Assembly: GCA_903941145.1 (NCBI GenBank)
Contig: CAJANQ010000588.1
Location: 1 to 8,074 of the forward strand
Length of the DNA: 8,074 bases
Direction of reading: 5' to 3'
DNA from: an uncultured Actinomycetes bacterium
Lineage (GTDB): Bacteria; Actinomycetota; Acidimicrobiia; Acidimicrobiales; Microtrichaceae
Below are positions 1-5,249 of the stretch, piece after piece. Both the position numbers and the translations under genes were made by a program. Numbering within the stretch: position 1 is the stretch's first letter; each line of letters opens with the position of its first letter. A model generated the notes under the pieces. The model saw nothing but the letters and a program-made list of their open reading frames with translations. It did no database searches and was not told the DNA's origin.

Positions 1-354
1 CCGCTCGCCTACTCCCCTATCGGCCAGGGCCGCCTGACCGGCAAGTACTCGGCCTCCAACCCGCCGCCCGGCAAGCGCGGCTTCTCGGCGCACCCCATGG
101 AGCAGGTCGATGCCGTGGTGGGCGTGGTGCGGACCGTCGGCGAGGCCCACGGCCGCACCCCGTCGCAGGTCGCGCTGCGGTGGCTGGTCCAGAAGGGCGC
201 CGTGCCGATCCCCGGCGCCAAGAACGCCGAGCAGGCCGGCCAGAACGCCGGTGCGCTCGGCTGGGAGCTGAGCACCACCGACATGGCCGCGCTCGACGCC
301 GCCGCGCTCGAGGGCACCAACTCGCTCTTCAACCGCTTCTGGCAGCACGGCTGA
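1..354 (+). CDS. Aldo/keto reductase, C-terminal part (5' truncated)
   Basis: The reading frame is open from base 1 and ends at TGA 352-354, giving 117 visible residues; the start lies upstream of the window. Seen: an opening PLAYSPIGQGRLTGKY (residues 1-16), then VALRWLVQKGAVPIPGAKN (about 57-75), and a closing stretch rich in Ala and Leu. These match the last strands and helices of the aldo/keto reductase (AKR) TIM barrel. In the family, the Y-S-P-(I/L) and (I)PGAKN segments help form the NADPH cofactor pocket. The catalytic Tyr/Lys/His/Asp tetrad belongs to the missing N-terminal two thirds, so activity cannot be judged. Such proteins are soluble NADPH-dependent carbonyl reductases of broad specificity. 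The next gene is 99 bp downstream on the same strand, behind a structured gap, so co-transcription is uncertain. Family call is firm; substrate is unknown. Confidence 0.93.
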   Translation, partial: PLAYSPIGQGRLTGKYSASNPPPGKRGFSAHPMEQVDAVVGVVRTVGEAHGRTPSQVALRWLVQKGAVPIPGAKNAEQAGQNAGALGWELSTTDMAALDAAALEGTNSLFNRFWQHG

Positions 355-359
355 CCCGC

Positions 360-406
360 CTCCCACCTACCGAAATCTGGCTGTCCACCCACCGCCGAGG
401 TGGGAG
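360..406. repeat. Palindromic element, copy 1 (hairpin with internal second left arm)
   Basis: A perfect 9-bp inverted repeat, CTCCCACCT (360-368) and AGGTGGGAG (398-406), starts five bases after the aldo/keto reductase stop. The 29-nt loop contains GAAATC (372-377) and a second copy of the left core, CCCACC (388-393). That copy can pair with the same right arm, GGTGGG (399-404), across a 5-nt loop. The layout is matched by the element at 5902-5954, with a C-to-G change in both left copies and the compensating G-to-C change in the right arm. It could be a REP-like interspersed repeat, a terminator lacking a U-tract, or a cis-regulatory RNA. Pairings are seen directly; function is inferred. 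Confidence 0.6.
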
Positions 407-422
407 ATCGCGAAGATTTCGG
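370..422. promoter_or_regulatory. Second inverted repeat interleaved with the palindromic element
   Basis: CCGAAATCT (370-378) and AGATTTCGG (414-422) are exact reverse complements. The left arm lies inside the loop of the 360-406 hairpin, while the right arm lies outside it. The order X-Y-X'-Y' therefore allows an H-type pseudoknot. Alternatively, Y-Y' can form an outer stem around the inner CCCACC/GGTGGG hairpin, which excludes the 9-bp X-X' stem. The element ends 12 nt before the purine-rich ribosome binding site of the acylase gene, so either fold could affect its translation or transcript end. No ligand or binding protein can be named. Confidence 0.45.
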
Positions 423-434
423 GCGTAACGGGCC

Positions 435-445
435 GGAGGGGAAGG
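435..445 (+). promoter_or_regulatory. Ribosome binding site fixing the acylase start
   Basis: The purine tract GGAGGGGAAGG lies 8 nt before ATG 454. This favours 454 over an in-frame GTG at 400, which has no such tract at the right distance and would put the structured gap inside the coding region. Confidence 0.75.
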
Positions 446-453
446 ATGTCGGC

Positions 454-2793
454 ATGAGCACCACGGGGACGAACGAGGTCGGCAGCGGACGTTGGACCGC
501 CGACCTGCGCACCACCACGCACGGCGTCGTGCACGTGCGGGCCGAGGACTGGGGCGGCCTGGGTCTGGGCCAGGGCTGGGCGTGCGCCCGCGACCACCTG
601 GCCGTGGTCGCCGAGCAGATCGTCAAGGTCCGCGGCGAGCGGGCCAAGTTCTTCGGCCCCGGCCCGCTCGACGCCCACACCGCGTCCGACCTGGGCTACC
701 GGATGCTCGGCCTGCGTGACCGCGTCACCGCGTTCCTGGACGCCCAGCCGGCCCACCTGCGCGAGCTCATCGAGGGCTACACGGCGGGCTACAACCTGCG
801 CGTCCAAGAGGTGCTCGCCGGGGCGTCCGTCGCTGAGTGGGCCGAGGGTGCCGAGTGGGTCCGACCCATCACGGTCGAGGACCTGGCCACCTACCTGCAG
901 GACGTGGCGATGATGGCCAGCGGCCGCAACGTCGCCCAGCTGGTCGGCCGGGCCGAGGCGCCCGGGCCCGACGGGCCGCAGCCGCCCTCGCCGATCGAGG
1001 CGCTCGGTGGCGCCCAGCTGGCCAGCAACGGCTGGGCCGTCGGCGGCGACGTCACGGCGTCCGGCGGCGGCATGGTGCTCTCCAACCCGCACTTCCCCTG
1101 GTACGGCGAGGCCCGGTTCTGGGAGTGCCACCTGACGGTCCCCGGCGAGTACGACGTCTACGGCGTCTCCCTCCTCGGCACGCCCGGCGTCCAGATGGGC
1201 TTCAACGACTCGCTGGCGTGGACCCACACGTTCTCGGTCGGCCACCGGTTCACGCTCTACCGGCTCGACCTGGACCCGACCGACCCCACCGCCTACCGCT
1301 ACGGCGACGACACCCGGGCCATGACGTCCGAGGAGCACACCGTCGAGGTGCTCGGTGCCGAGCCCGTGACCCGCACGCTGTGGCGCACGCACTACGGCCC
1401 GATGCTCAACATGCCGCTGCTGGGCTGGGGTACCGAGCTGGCGTTCACCTACCGCGACGCCAACGTCGACAACACCGCCGTCGTCGAGCACTTCCTGGAG
1501 ATGGGCCGGTCCCGCTCGGTGGCCGAGCTGCGCAGCGTCTTCGACCGGGTGAAGGGCATCCCGTGGGTCAACACCATGGCGGCCGACTCCGCCGGCGACG
1601 CGCTCTACATCGACGGCTCCGCAACTCCGCGCCTGACCCCCGAGGCCGACGCCCGGTACGTCGAGCGCAACCAGACCGACTTCATTGCGATGCTGCTCTC
1701 GCAGAACCGCATCGCCCTGCTCGACGGGTCCGACCCCGGCGACGAGTGGCAGGACCACCCGGACGCCCGCTCCCCCGGCCTGGAGCCGCCGTCGCGCTAC
1801 CCGGCCATGGAACGGCGTGACGCCATGGTCAACGCCAACGACTCGCACTGGTCGACCCACTGGTCGGAGCGGCTCACCGGCTTCCCGTCGCTGGCCGGCA
1901 TGGAGGCCACGCCGCGTTCGCTGCGCACCCGCATGAACCTGCTGCGCGCCCGGGAGCTGACCGAGCGCGGCGGCGTCACCAACGACGTCCTGCTCGGGAC
2001 CATCTTCGACAACGTCTCCTACAGCGCCGTGCTGCTCCGTGACGCAGTGGTCGAGCGCTGCCGGGCCGCAGGGACCGTGACCGTCGAGGGCCACCAGGCC
2101 GACCTGGCCGCCGTGGCCGACGTGCTGGCGGCGTGGGGCGGGACCACCGGCCTGGACGACCCTGGCGCGGCGCTGTGGCGGGAGCTGGTCGCCGGCTTCC
2201 CCAAGGAGCAGCGCCTCGACGCCGGTGGGCTGTTCGCCGTCGGGTTCGACCCCGACGACGTCATCGGCACCCCGCACACGCTCGCCCCTGCGCCGGAGGG
2301 CGGCGTCGACCCGGTCGTGCAGGCCGCGGGTCACGCGGCCCGCGTCCTGGCCGCGGCCGGGCTTCCGCTCGACGCCTCGTTCCGCGACTGCCAGTGGGCC
2401 GACCGCGGCGGCGTCCGCGTTCCGGTCCACGGCGGCACCGAGTCCGACGGCGTGATGAACGTGCTCGACCCGGTCGTCGTGCTCCCACCCATGACGCTCG
2501 AGCCCGCACCGAAGCAGCCGACCCGCATCGCCGGCAGGGACGCCACCGGTCTGGCCCAGGGCGGCTACTCGGTGGTCTACGGCGCGTCGTTCCTGATGTC
2601 GGTCGACCTGACGGCAGAGGGCCCCGTCGGCGTCGGCCTGCTCGCCTACGGCCAGAGCGAAGACCCTCGCTCACCGCACCACGTCGACGGCACTGTGGCG
2701 TTCTCGGAGCAGGCGGTGCGCCCGCTCCGGTTCACCGACGCCCAGATCGAGGCCGACCCCGGGCTCACCCGCCGCACCATCACCGGCGGCTGA
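454..2793 (+). CDS. Penicillin-acylase-family Ntn hydrolase (PvdQ / aculeacin A acylase-like), no signal peptide
   Basis: A 779-residue precursor of the N-terminal-nucleophile amidase family, which hydrolyses amides such as N-acyl homoserine lactones, lipopeptide side chains or beta-lactam acyl groups. The family self-cleaves before a Ser that becomes residue 1 of the beta chain. Here that is Ser191 in LASNGWAVGG, giving an alpha part (including any linker) of 190 residues and a beta chain of 589. Further family landmarks: NPHFPW with His213 (beta His23, as in PvdQ), GFNDSLAWTHTF (about 249-260, oxyanion region), GIPWVNTMAAD, NANDSHW with the catalytic Asn at 462, and RSLRTRM. The N-terminus (THGVVHVRAEDWGGLGLGQG, GERAKFFG) also fits the acyl-homoserine-lactone acylase group. 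Family members are usually exported by Sec to periplasm or medium, yet this N-terminus is hydrophilic from either possible start, suggesting a cytoplasmic enzyme. Start 454 is chosen from the purine tract at 435-445. Substrate cannot be assigned. Confidence 0.93.
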   Translation: MSTTGTNEVGSGRWTADLRTTTHGVVHVRAEDWGGLGLGQGWACARDHLAVVAEQIVKVRGERAKFFGPGPLDAHTASDLGYRMLGLRDRVTAFLDAQPAHLRELIEGYTAGYNLRVQEVLAGASVAEWAEGAEWVRPITVEDLATYLQDVAMMASGRNVAQLVGRAEAPGPDGPQPPSPIEALGGAQLASNGWAVGGDVTASGGGMVLSNPHFPWYGEARFWECHLTVPGEYDVYGVSLLGTPGVQMGFNDSLAWTHTFSVGHRFTLYRLDLDPTDPTAYRYGDDTRAMTSEEHTVEVLGAEPVTRTLWRTHYGPMLNMPLLGWGTELAFTYRDANVDNTAVVEHFLEMGRSRSVAELRSVFDRVKGIPWVNTMAADSAGDALYIDGSATPRLTPEADARYVERNQTDFIAMLLSQNRIALLDGSDPGDEWQDHPDARSPGLEPPSRYPAMERRDAMVNANDSHWSTHWSERLTGFPSLAGMEATPRSLRTRMNLLRARELTERGGVTNDVLLGTIFDNVSYSAVLLRDAVVERCRAAGTVTVEGHQADLAAVADVLAAWGGTTGLDDPGAALWRELVAGFPKEQRLDAGGLFAVGFDPDDVIGTPHTLAPAPEGGVDPVVQAAGHAARVLAAAGLPLDASFRDCQWADRGGVRVPVHGGTESDGVMNVLDPVVVLPPMTLEPAPKQPTRIAGRDATGLAQGGYSVVYGASFLMSVDLTAEGPVGVGLLAYGQSEDPRSPHHVDGTVAFSEQAVRPLRFTDAQIEADPGLTRRTITGG

Positions 2794-2852
2794 AACCCGG
2801 GCGGACCGGGAAGAACGGGCGGCGGCAACGGTTGTACCTGCCAGCAGCACCC

Positions 2853-2870
2853 GCCGGCGCCCACGCCGGC
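2853..2870 (+). terminator. GC hairpin between the acylase and DUF427 genes
   Basis: GCCGGCG (2853-2859) and CGCCGGC (2864-2870) form a perfect 7-bp all-GC stem with a 4-nt loop. It sits 59 nt after the acylase stop and 5 nt before the ribosome binding site of the next gene. There is no U-tract, so a classical intrinsic terminator is unlikely. It may be a pause or attenuation stem, a 3'-end protecting hairpin, or simply chance in GC-rich DNA. Confidence 0.35.
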
Positions 2871-2887
2871 CGGTCGAGGAGGCAGTC

Positions 2888-3169
2888 ATGCGAGCAGTCT
2901 GGAACGGCACCGTGATCGCCGAGAGCGACGACACCGTCGTGGTCGAGGGCAACCACTACTTCCCGGTGGAGTCCCTTGACTGCGCCTACCTGGTCGAGAG
3001 CGACACGCACTCGGTGTGCTCGTGGAAGGGCACCGCCAGCTACTGGTCCATCAAGGTCGGCGACCAGGTGAACCCCGACGCCGCGTGGTTCTACCCGGAG
3101 CCCAAGGGGGGCGCCGAGCAGGTGGCCGGGCGCGTGGCGTTCTGGCGCGGCGTGGAGGTCACGGCATGA
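2888..3169 (+). CDS. DUF427 domain protein
   Basis: A complete 93-residue protein made of a single DUF427 domain. Seen: an opening with VWNGTVIAES, then YFPVESLDCAYLVES, the conserved core CSWKGTASYWSIKVGD (about 45-60), and AAWFYPEPKGGAEQVAGRVAFW near the end, all in family order and at the usual length of about 90 residues. The fold is a small beta-rich single domain; no enzymatic role is firmly established for the family, so none is claimed. The start is supported by GAGGAGG at 2876-2882, 5 nt before the ATG. It has no signal peptide and should be cytoplasmic. The stop overlaps the start of the next gene (ATGA at 3166-3169), so the two are very probably translated together and may act in one process. 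Confidence 0.9.
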   Translation: MRAVWNGTVIAESDDTVVVEGNHYFPVESLDCAYLVESDTHSVCSWKGTASYWSIKVGDQVNPDAAWFYPEPKGGAEQVAGRVAFWRGVEVTA

Positions 3170-3585
3170 GCATGGCCACCGACCTGGCTCCCCGGCTCCA
3201 GGCGCTGCCGCGACCGACGCTCCAGGCACCGTCGCTCCCCACCAAGAAGCAGATGTTCGACCGTGTGAACAAGGTCGTGGCGCCCATCGCACGGTCAGGA
3301 CTTGCTGCGCCGCTGCCCGTCGGCCCGGGGCTCGTCATGCTGCGCACCGCCGGTCGCCGCACCGGACGGCGCCAGGAGGTCCCCCTGCTCTCCATGCGCA
3401 TCGGCCACCTGGTCCTGGTCGGCACCGTGCGGCCCACCTCGCACTGGTTCAAGAACCTGTCGGTCGACTCCGCCCCCGAGGTGTGGGTGGACGGCAAGGT
3501 CCGGCCGGTCGAGGCCAAGGTCCGCACCGGGCCGTTCAACCTGGCCGTGCTCGACCTGCTCCCGGGCGGGGTACGACCCAGCTGA
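3166..3585 (+). CDS. Ddn-like deazaflavin (F420)-dependent nitroreductase / quinone reductase family homologue
   Basis: A 139-residue protein. Its core, LRTAGRRTGRRQEVPLL (about 59-75) followed by HLVLVGTVRP and SHWFKNLSVDSAPEVWVDG (about 92-110), matches the split-barrel family of Mycobacterium tuberculosis Ddn. Members bind reduced coenzyme F420 and reduce quinones or nitro compounds; the T-x-G-R-(R/K)-(T/S)-G turn and the W-x-x-N-L segment are hallmarks. About 50 residues precede the core. The C-terminus is short: the family usually continues past the strand at VRPVEAKV into a helix and a final strand, whereas this protein ends 19 residues after Arg120. GGAGG at 3154-3158 supports ATG 3166, which overlaps the DUF427 stop by four bases. 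Family assignment is good. F420 binding is inferred, and the short tail leaves activity open. Confidence 0.82.
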   Translation: MSMATDLAPRLQALPRPTLQAPSLPTKKQMFDRVNKVVAPIARSGLAAPLPVGPGLVMLRTAGRRTGRRQEVPLLSMRIGHLVLVGTVRPTSHWFKNLSVDSAPEVWVDGKVRPVEAKVRTGPFNLAVLDLLPGGVRPS

Positions 3586-3594
3586 CCTTCGGGC

Positions 3595-3611
3595 CGGCCA
3601 CGATCTGGCCG
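3595..3611. promoter_or_regulatory. Dyad in the promoter region of the SCO6745-family gene
   Basis: CGGCCA (3595-3600) and TGGCCG (3606-3611) are exact reverse complements around the 5-nt loop CGATC. The dyad starts nine bases after the reductase stop and ends one base before the candidate -10 box at 3613. It would therefore fit an operator lying between -35 and -10, or a short hairpin ending the upstream transcript. Six-base arms are common in GC-rich DNA, so confidence is modest. Confidence 0.35.
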
Positions 3612-3612
3612 T

Positions 3613-3618
3613 TAGCCT
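3613..3618 (+). promoter_or_regulatory. Candidate -10 box of a leaderless promoter (TAGCCT)
   Basis: TAGCCT fits the actinobacterial TANNNT -10 consensus and ends exactly 6 nt before ATG 3625, placing the transcription start at the A of the start codon. No Shine-Dalgarno tract precedes this ATG, as expected for a leaderless mRNA. No convincing -35 box is seen. Confidence 0.6.
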
Positions 3619-3624
3619 CCGCAG

Positions 3625-4491
3625 ATGACCGACTGGCAGTCACTCAGCGCACGGGCCTCCCTCGCCTCCCATCGACTGGTGGGCTGGATCTACTGGGACC
3701 CGGCCGCCATCGCCAAGTACGCCGACCTGGGCGTCGAGGGCGGCGCCGGCTACTACATCGCCAGCCGCGGCGCCCCGCTCGCGCCTGCCGGCCACCAGGC
3801 CGTGGCCGCGGCCTTCTACTCGATCCACCCCGTCTTCATTCAGGTGTGCCTCGACCTGGCCGAGGCCGCGACCACGTGGGACGCCGTGGTCGACGCCCGC
3901 AACGCCGCGGTGGGTGACGGTCTGCGCGAGTTCGTCCCCGAGATCTGCGACGCGCTCACGGCGATGGGGCCCGACCTGTGGGCAGCCGCCGACGCGCTCC
4001 CGGTCTCGGGCCGAGTCCTGTTTGCCGCGCACCGCCAGTGGGCGCGGCCGGACGACCCGCTCGTCTCGGCGTGGCTGGCCGTGAACTGCATCCGCGAGTG
4101 GCGGGGCGACACGCACTGGGCGGTGCTGGCGTCGGAGGACCTGAGCGGCACCCAGGCCGGCATCCTGCACAACGCGTTCCTCAACTACCCGACGGACTGG
4201 ATCCCCCGCAGCCGCGGCGCCGACGACGACGCGCTCGGTGCGGCGTTCGCCGACCTCGAGGCCCGTGGGCTGGCAGCCGACGGCGTCGTCACTGCCGACG
4301 GCCTGGCACTGCGCCAGCGGGTCGAGGACCGCACCGACCTGCTCTGCGAGCGGGCCTGGCGGACGCTTGGCGAGTCCCGCACCCTTGAGTTCCTCGAACT
4401 GGTGGAGCCGGTCGGTGAACGGCTGCTGGCCAGGATCGACCAGACGGCCGGTCCCGAGTGGATGCCGGCGGCCCGGCCACGCCGGGACTGA
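3625..4491 (+). CDS. SCO6745-family protein (SalK-like, helix-turn-helix-type domain)
   Basis: A 288-residue protein recognised as the actinobacterial SCO6745 family. Family features seen in order: an N-terminal helix with HRLVGWIYWDPAA (16-28); YADLGVEGGAGYYIASRGAPL (32-52); AAAFYSIHP (61-69), as in the family's 'F.F.P' region; PDDPLVSAWLAVNCIREWRGDTH (142-164), equivalent to the family's REHRGDGH motif; then LEARGLAADGVVTADGLALRQRVEDRTDLL (211-240), which resembles a winged-helix wing and recognition region. No signal peptide or membrane segment is visible. The biochemical role of the family is not settled. The winged-helix-like part suggests ligand or nucleic-acid binding, but homologues (including SalK of salinomycin clusters) have been described next to biosynthetic genes. 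The gene appears to have its own leaderless promoter (TAGCCT at 3613), so it is probably not just the third gene of the DUF427 operon. Confidence 0.85.
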   Translation: MTDWQSLSARASLASHRLVGWIYWDPAAIAKYADLGVEGGAGYYIASRGAPLAPAGHQAVAAAFYSIHPVFIQVCLDLAEAATTWDAVVDARNAAVGDGLREFVPEICDALTAMGPDLWAAADALPVSGRVLFAAHRQWARPDDPLVSAWLAVNCIREWRGDTHWAVLASEDLSGTQAGILHNAFLNYPTDWIPRSRGADDDALGAAFADLEARGLAADGVVTADGLALRQRVEDRTDLLCERAWRTLGESRTLEFLELVEPVGERLLARIDQTAGPEWMPAARPRRD

Positions 4492-4492
4492 C

Positions 4493-4514
4493 GGGGACCG
4501 GTCCCCGACCGGTC
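4493..4514. promoter_or_regulatory. Tandem GACCGGTC palindromes upstream of the lipoprotein promoter
   Basis: The palindromic octamer GACCGGTC occurs at 4496-4503 and again at 4507-4514. The centres are 11 bp apart, about one helical turn, so both sites face the same side of the DNA. The first is the core of a longer perfect palindrome, GGGGACCGGTCCCC (4493-4506). The pair starts just after the stop of the SCO6745-family gene and 21 bp upstream of the -35 box at 4536. This fits a paired operator or activator site, or alternatively a hairpin (GACCGG/CCGGTC, 7-nt loop) ending the upstream mRNA. Confidence 0.45.
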
Positions 4515-4535
4515 AGGGCATCGACCCGAATGGGC

Positions 4536-4564
4536 TTCACATTTCGGGGTCCGACCGTTACCTT
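4536..4564 (+). promoter_or_regulatory. Promoter of the lipoprotein gene (-35 TTCACA, -10 TACCTT)
   Basis: TTCACA (4536-4541) matches the TTGACA consensus at five of six positions. A 17-bp spacer separates it from TACCTT (4559-4564), which fits TANNNT. The transcription start would be near 4571, giving a leader of about 37 nt that contains a stem-loop and the AGGGAG ribosome binding site (4596-4601). This is the best complete promoter in the window. Confidence 0.65.
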
Positions 4565-4571
4565 GCCCAGG

Positions 4572-4586
4572 GTGGGTAGTTCCCAC
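4572..4586 (+). other. Stem-loop at the 5' end of the lipoprotein mRNA
   Basis: GTGGG (4572-4576) and CCCAC (4582-4586) form a 5-bp stem with a 5-nt loop (TAGTT), starting at the predicted transcription start. The ribosome binding site follows 9 nt later, so it stays free. A 5' stem at the very end of a transcript can protect it from decay, but a 5-bp stem may also be chance. Confidence 0.3.
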
Positions 4587-4607
4587 GGGCGAAGCAGGGA
4601 GCAACTC

Positions 4608-5222
4608 ATGCGATCGATGACCAGGGGCGCCCGTCGCGCCGCCGCCGCCGCAGTACTGCTGGTGGCAGTTGGCAGCGCCGCGGCCTGCACGCCTGACCCG
4701 GGCATGGCTCCGGCCACGACGACGACCACCACCACGTCGACCACCACGACGACCATCCCGACCTACACGGTGCCTCGCACCACGCTGCAGGCCGGTTCGT
4801 TCTCCGCCTCCGTCCCCTCGGTGAACGTCAGCTACCTGGGCTGTGGCGGCACGTACAACCCGCCGGCGGTCACCTTCAACGGTCCGTCCGTCAACATCCC
4901 GGCCCAGACGATCCAGGGCGCCGGCGTGGTGACCCTGCCCAACGTGTCGGCCACCCTGGCAGCCGCCTCGGTCAACCTGAGCAGCTTCCGCCTGAGCTGC
5001 GGGTTCCTGAGCTACTCGACCGGCGTGACGCTCGAGTACAGCGCCGTGACGGCCAGCCCCTCGGCCACGGTCAACCTGGACAACGGTGCCGTGTCGATCG
5101 GCTCCACGACGCTGCGGATCAACGGGAAGCTGAAGTTCCCGGGTCTCGGCGGTCTGAGCGTCAACCTGCCCGGGTTCAACGTGACGGTCCCCGGCTTCGG
5201 GGCCACCGTCCCGCTCAACTAG
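4608..5222 (+). CDS. Small predicted secreted lipoprotein with Thr-rich linker and beta-rich domain
   Basis: A 204-residue exported protein of unknown function. Residues 1-26 form a signal peptide: a basic start (MRSMTRGARR), a hydrophobic stretch (AAAAAVLLVAV), then GSAAA before Cys27. SAAAC is a weak lipobox (Ala instead of Leu or Val at -3), so lipid anchoring is likely rather than certain; the alternative is ordinary signal peptidase cleavage. A linker at 37-49 is seven Thr, one Ser and five Thr. The rest (about 52-204) is rich in Ser, Val, Asn and Gly, predicted mostly beta, with SVN at 71, 94, 121 and 184 and TVN at 154, suggesting a repeated strand. Cys79 and Cys131 could form one disulfide. 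ATG 4608 is chosen because AGGGAG (4596-4601) precedes it and because an in-frame GTG at 4458 lies upstream of the promoter and inside the preceding gene. No family is recognised; an envelope or surface role is likely. Confidence 0.85.
   Translation: MRSMTRGARRAAAAAVLLVAVGSAAACTPDPGMAPATTTTTTTSTTTTTIPTYTVPRTTLQAGSFSASVPSVNVSYLGCGGTYNPPAVTFNGPSVNIPAQTIQGAGVVTLPNVSATLAAASVNLSSFRLSCGFLSYSTGVTLEYSAVTASPSATVNLDNGAVSIGSTTLRINGKLKFPGLGGLSVNLPGFNVTVPGFGATVPLN
4716..4754 (+). repeat. ACG/ACC trinucleotide tract encoding a Thr-rich linker
   Basis: Thirteen codons, twelve ACC or ACG Thr codons interrupted by one TCG Ser, make an in-frame low-complexity tract. It separates the membrane-proximal Cys27 from the folded domain. 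The mix of ACC and ACG limits slippage, but the tract could still vary in length between strains. Confidence 0.8.
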
Positions 5223-5234
5223 CGGGCCGTTCCA

Positions 5235-5249
5235 CCGGCGTTCAGCCGG
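5235..5249. terminator. Short hairpin in the convergent gap
   Basis: CCGGC (5235-5239) and GCCGG (5245-5249) pair around a 5-nt loop, between the lipoprotein stop (5222) and over the stop of the methyltransferase gene on the other strand (5242-5244). The gap between these convergent genes is only 19 bp, so a structure here could end transcription from both sides. There is no U-tract on either strand and the stem is short. Confidence 0.25.

Noticed and set aside
400..453. GTG 400 as the acylase start, adding 18 residues
   Set aside because: No ribosome binding site precedes it, the added residues are not family-like, and ATG 454 has a strong purine tract at the right distance.
837..1820. 327-residue open frame on the plus strand inside the acylase gene
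   Set aside because: Arg/Ala/Pro-rich out-of-frame shadow of the acylase; the acylase frame carries all family motifs here.
367..2430. 687-residue open frame on the minus strand opposite the acylase gene
   Set aside because: Its translation is rich in Arg, Gly, Val and Asp with no recognisable family. It lies opposite a clearly conserved acylase and arises from the G/C third-position bias.
3016..3165. Earlier start for the Ddn-like gene inside the DUF427 gene
   Set aside because: The added translation is an Arg-rich shadow of the DUF427 frame, while ATG 3166 has GGAGG seven bases upstream and a coupling overlap.
2671..3292. Minus-strand open frames over the acylase end and DUF427 region
   Set aside because: No family motifs, and they lie opposite well-supported genes.
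4458..4607. Upstream in-frame GTG start for the lipoprotein gene
   Set aside because: It lies inside the preceding gene and upstream of the -35/-10 promoter; the extra 50 residues would bury the signal peptide.
4716..4754. Short tandem array considered as a CRISPR or minisatellite
   Set aside because: It is an in-frame run of Thr codons with no spacers and no unit longer than three bases.
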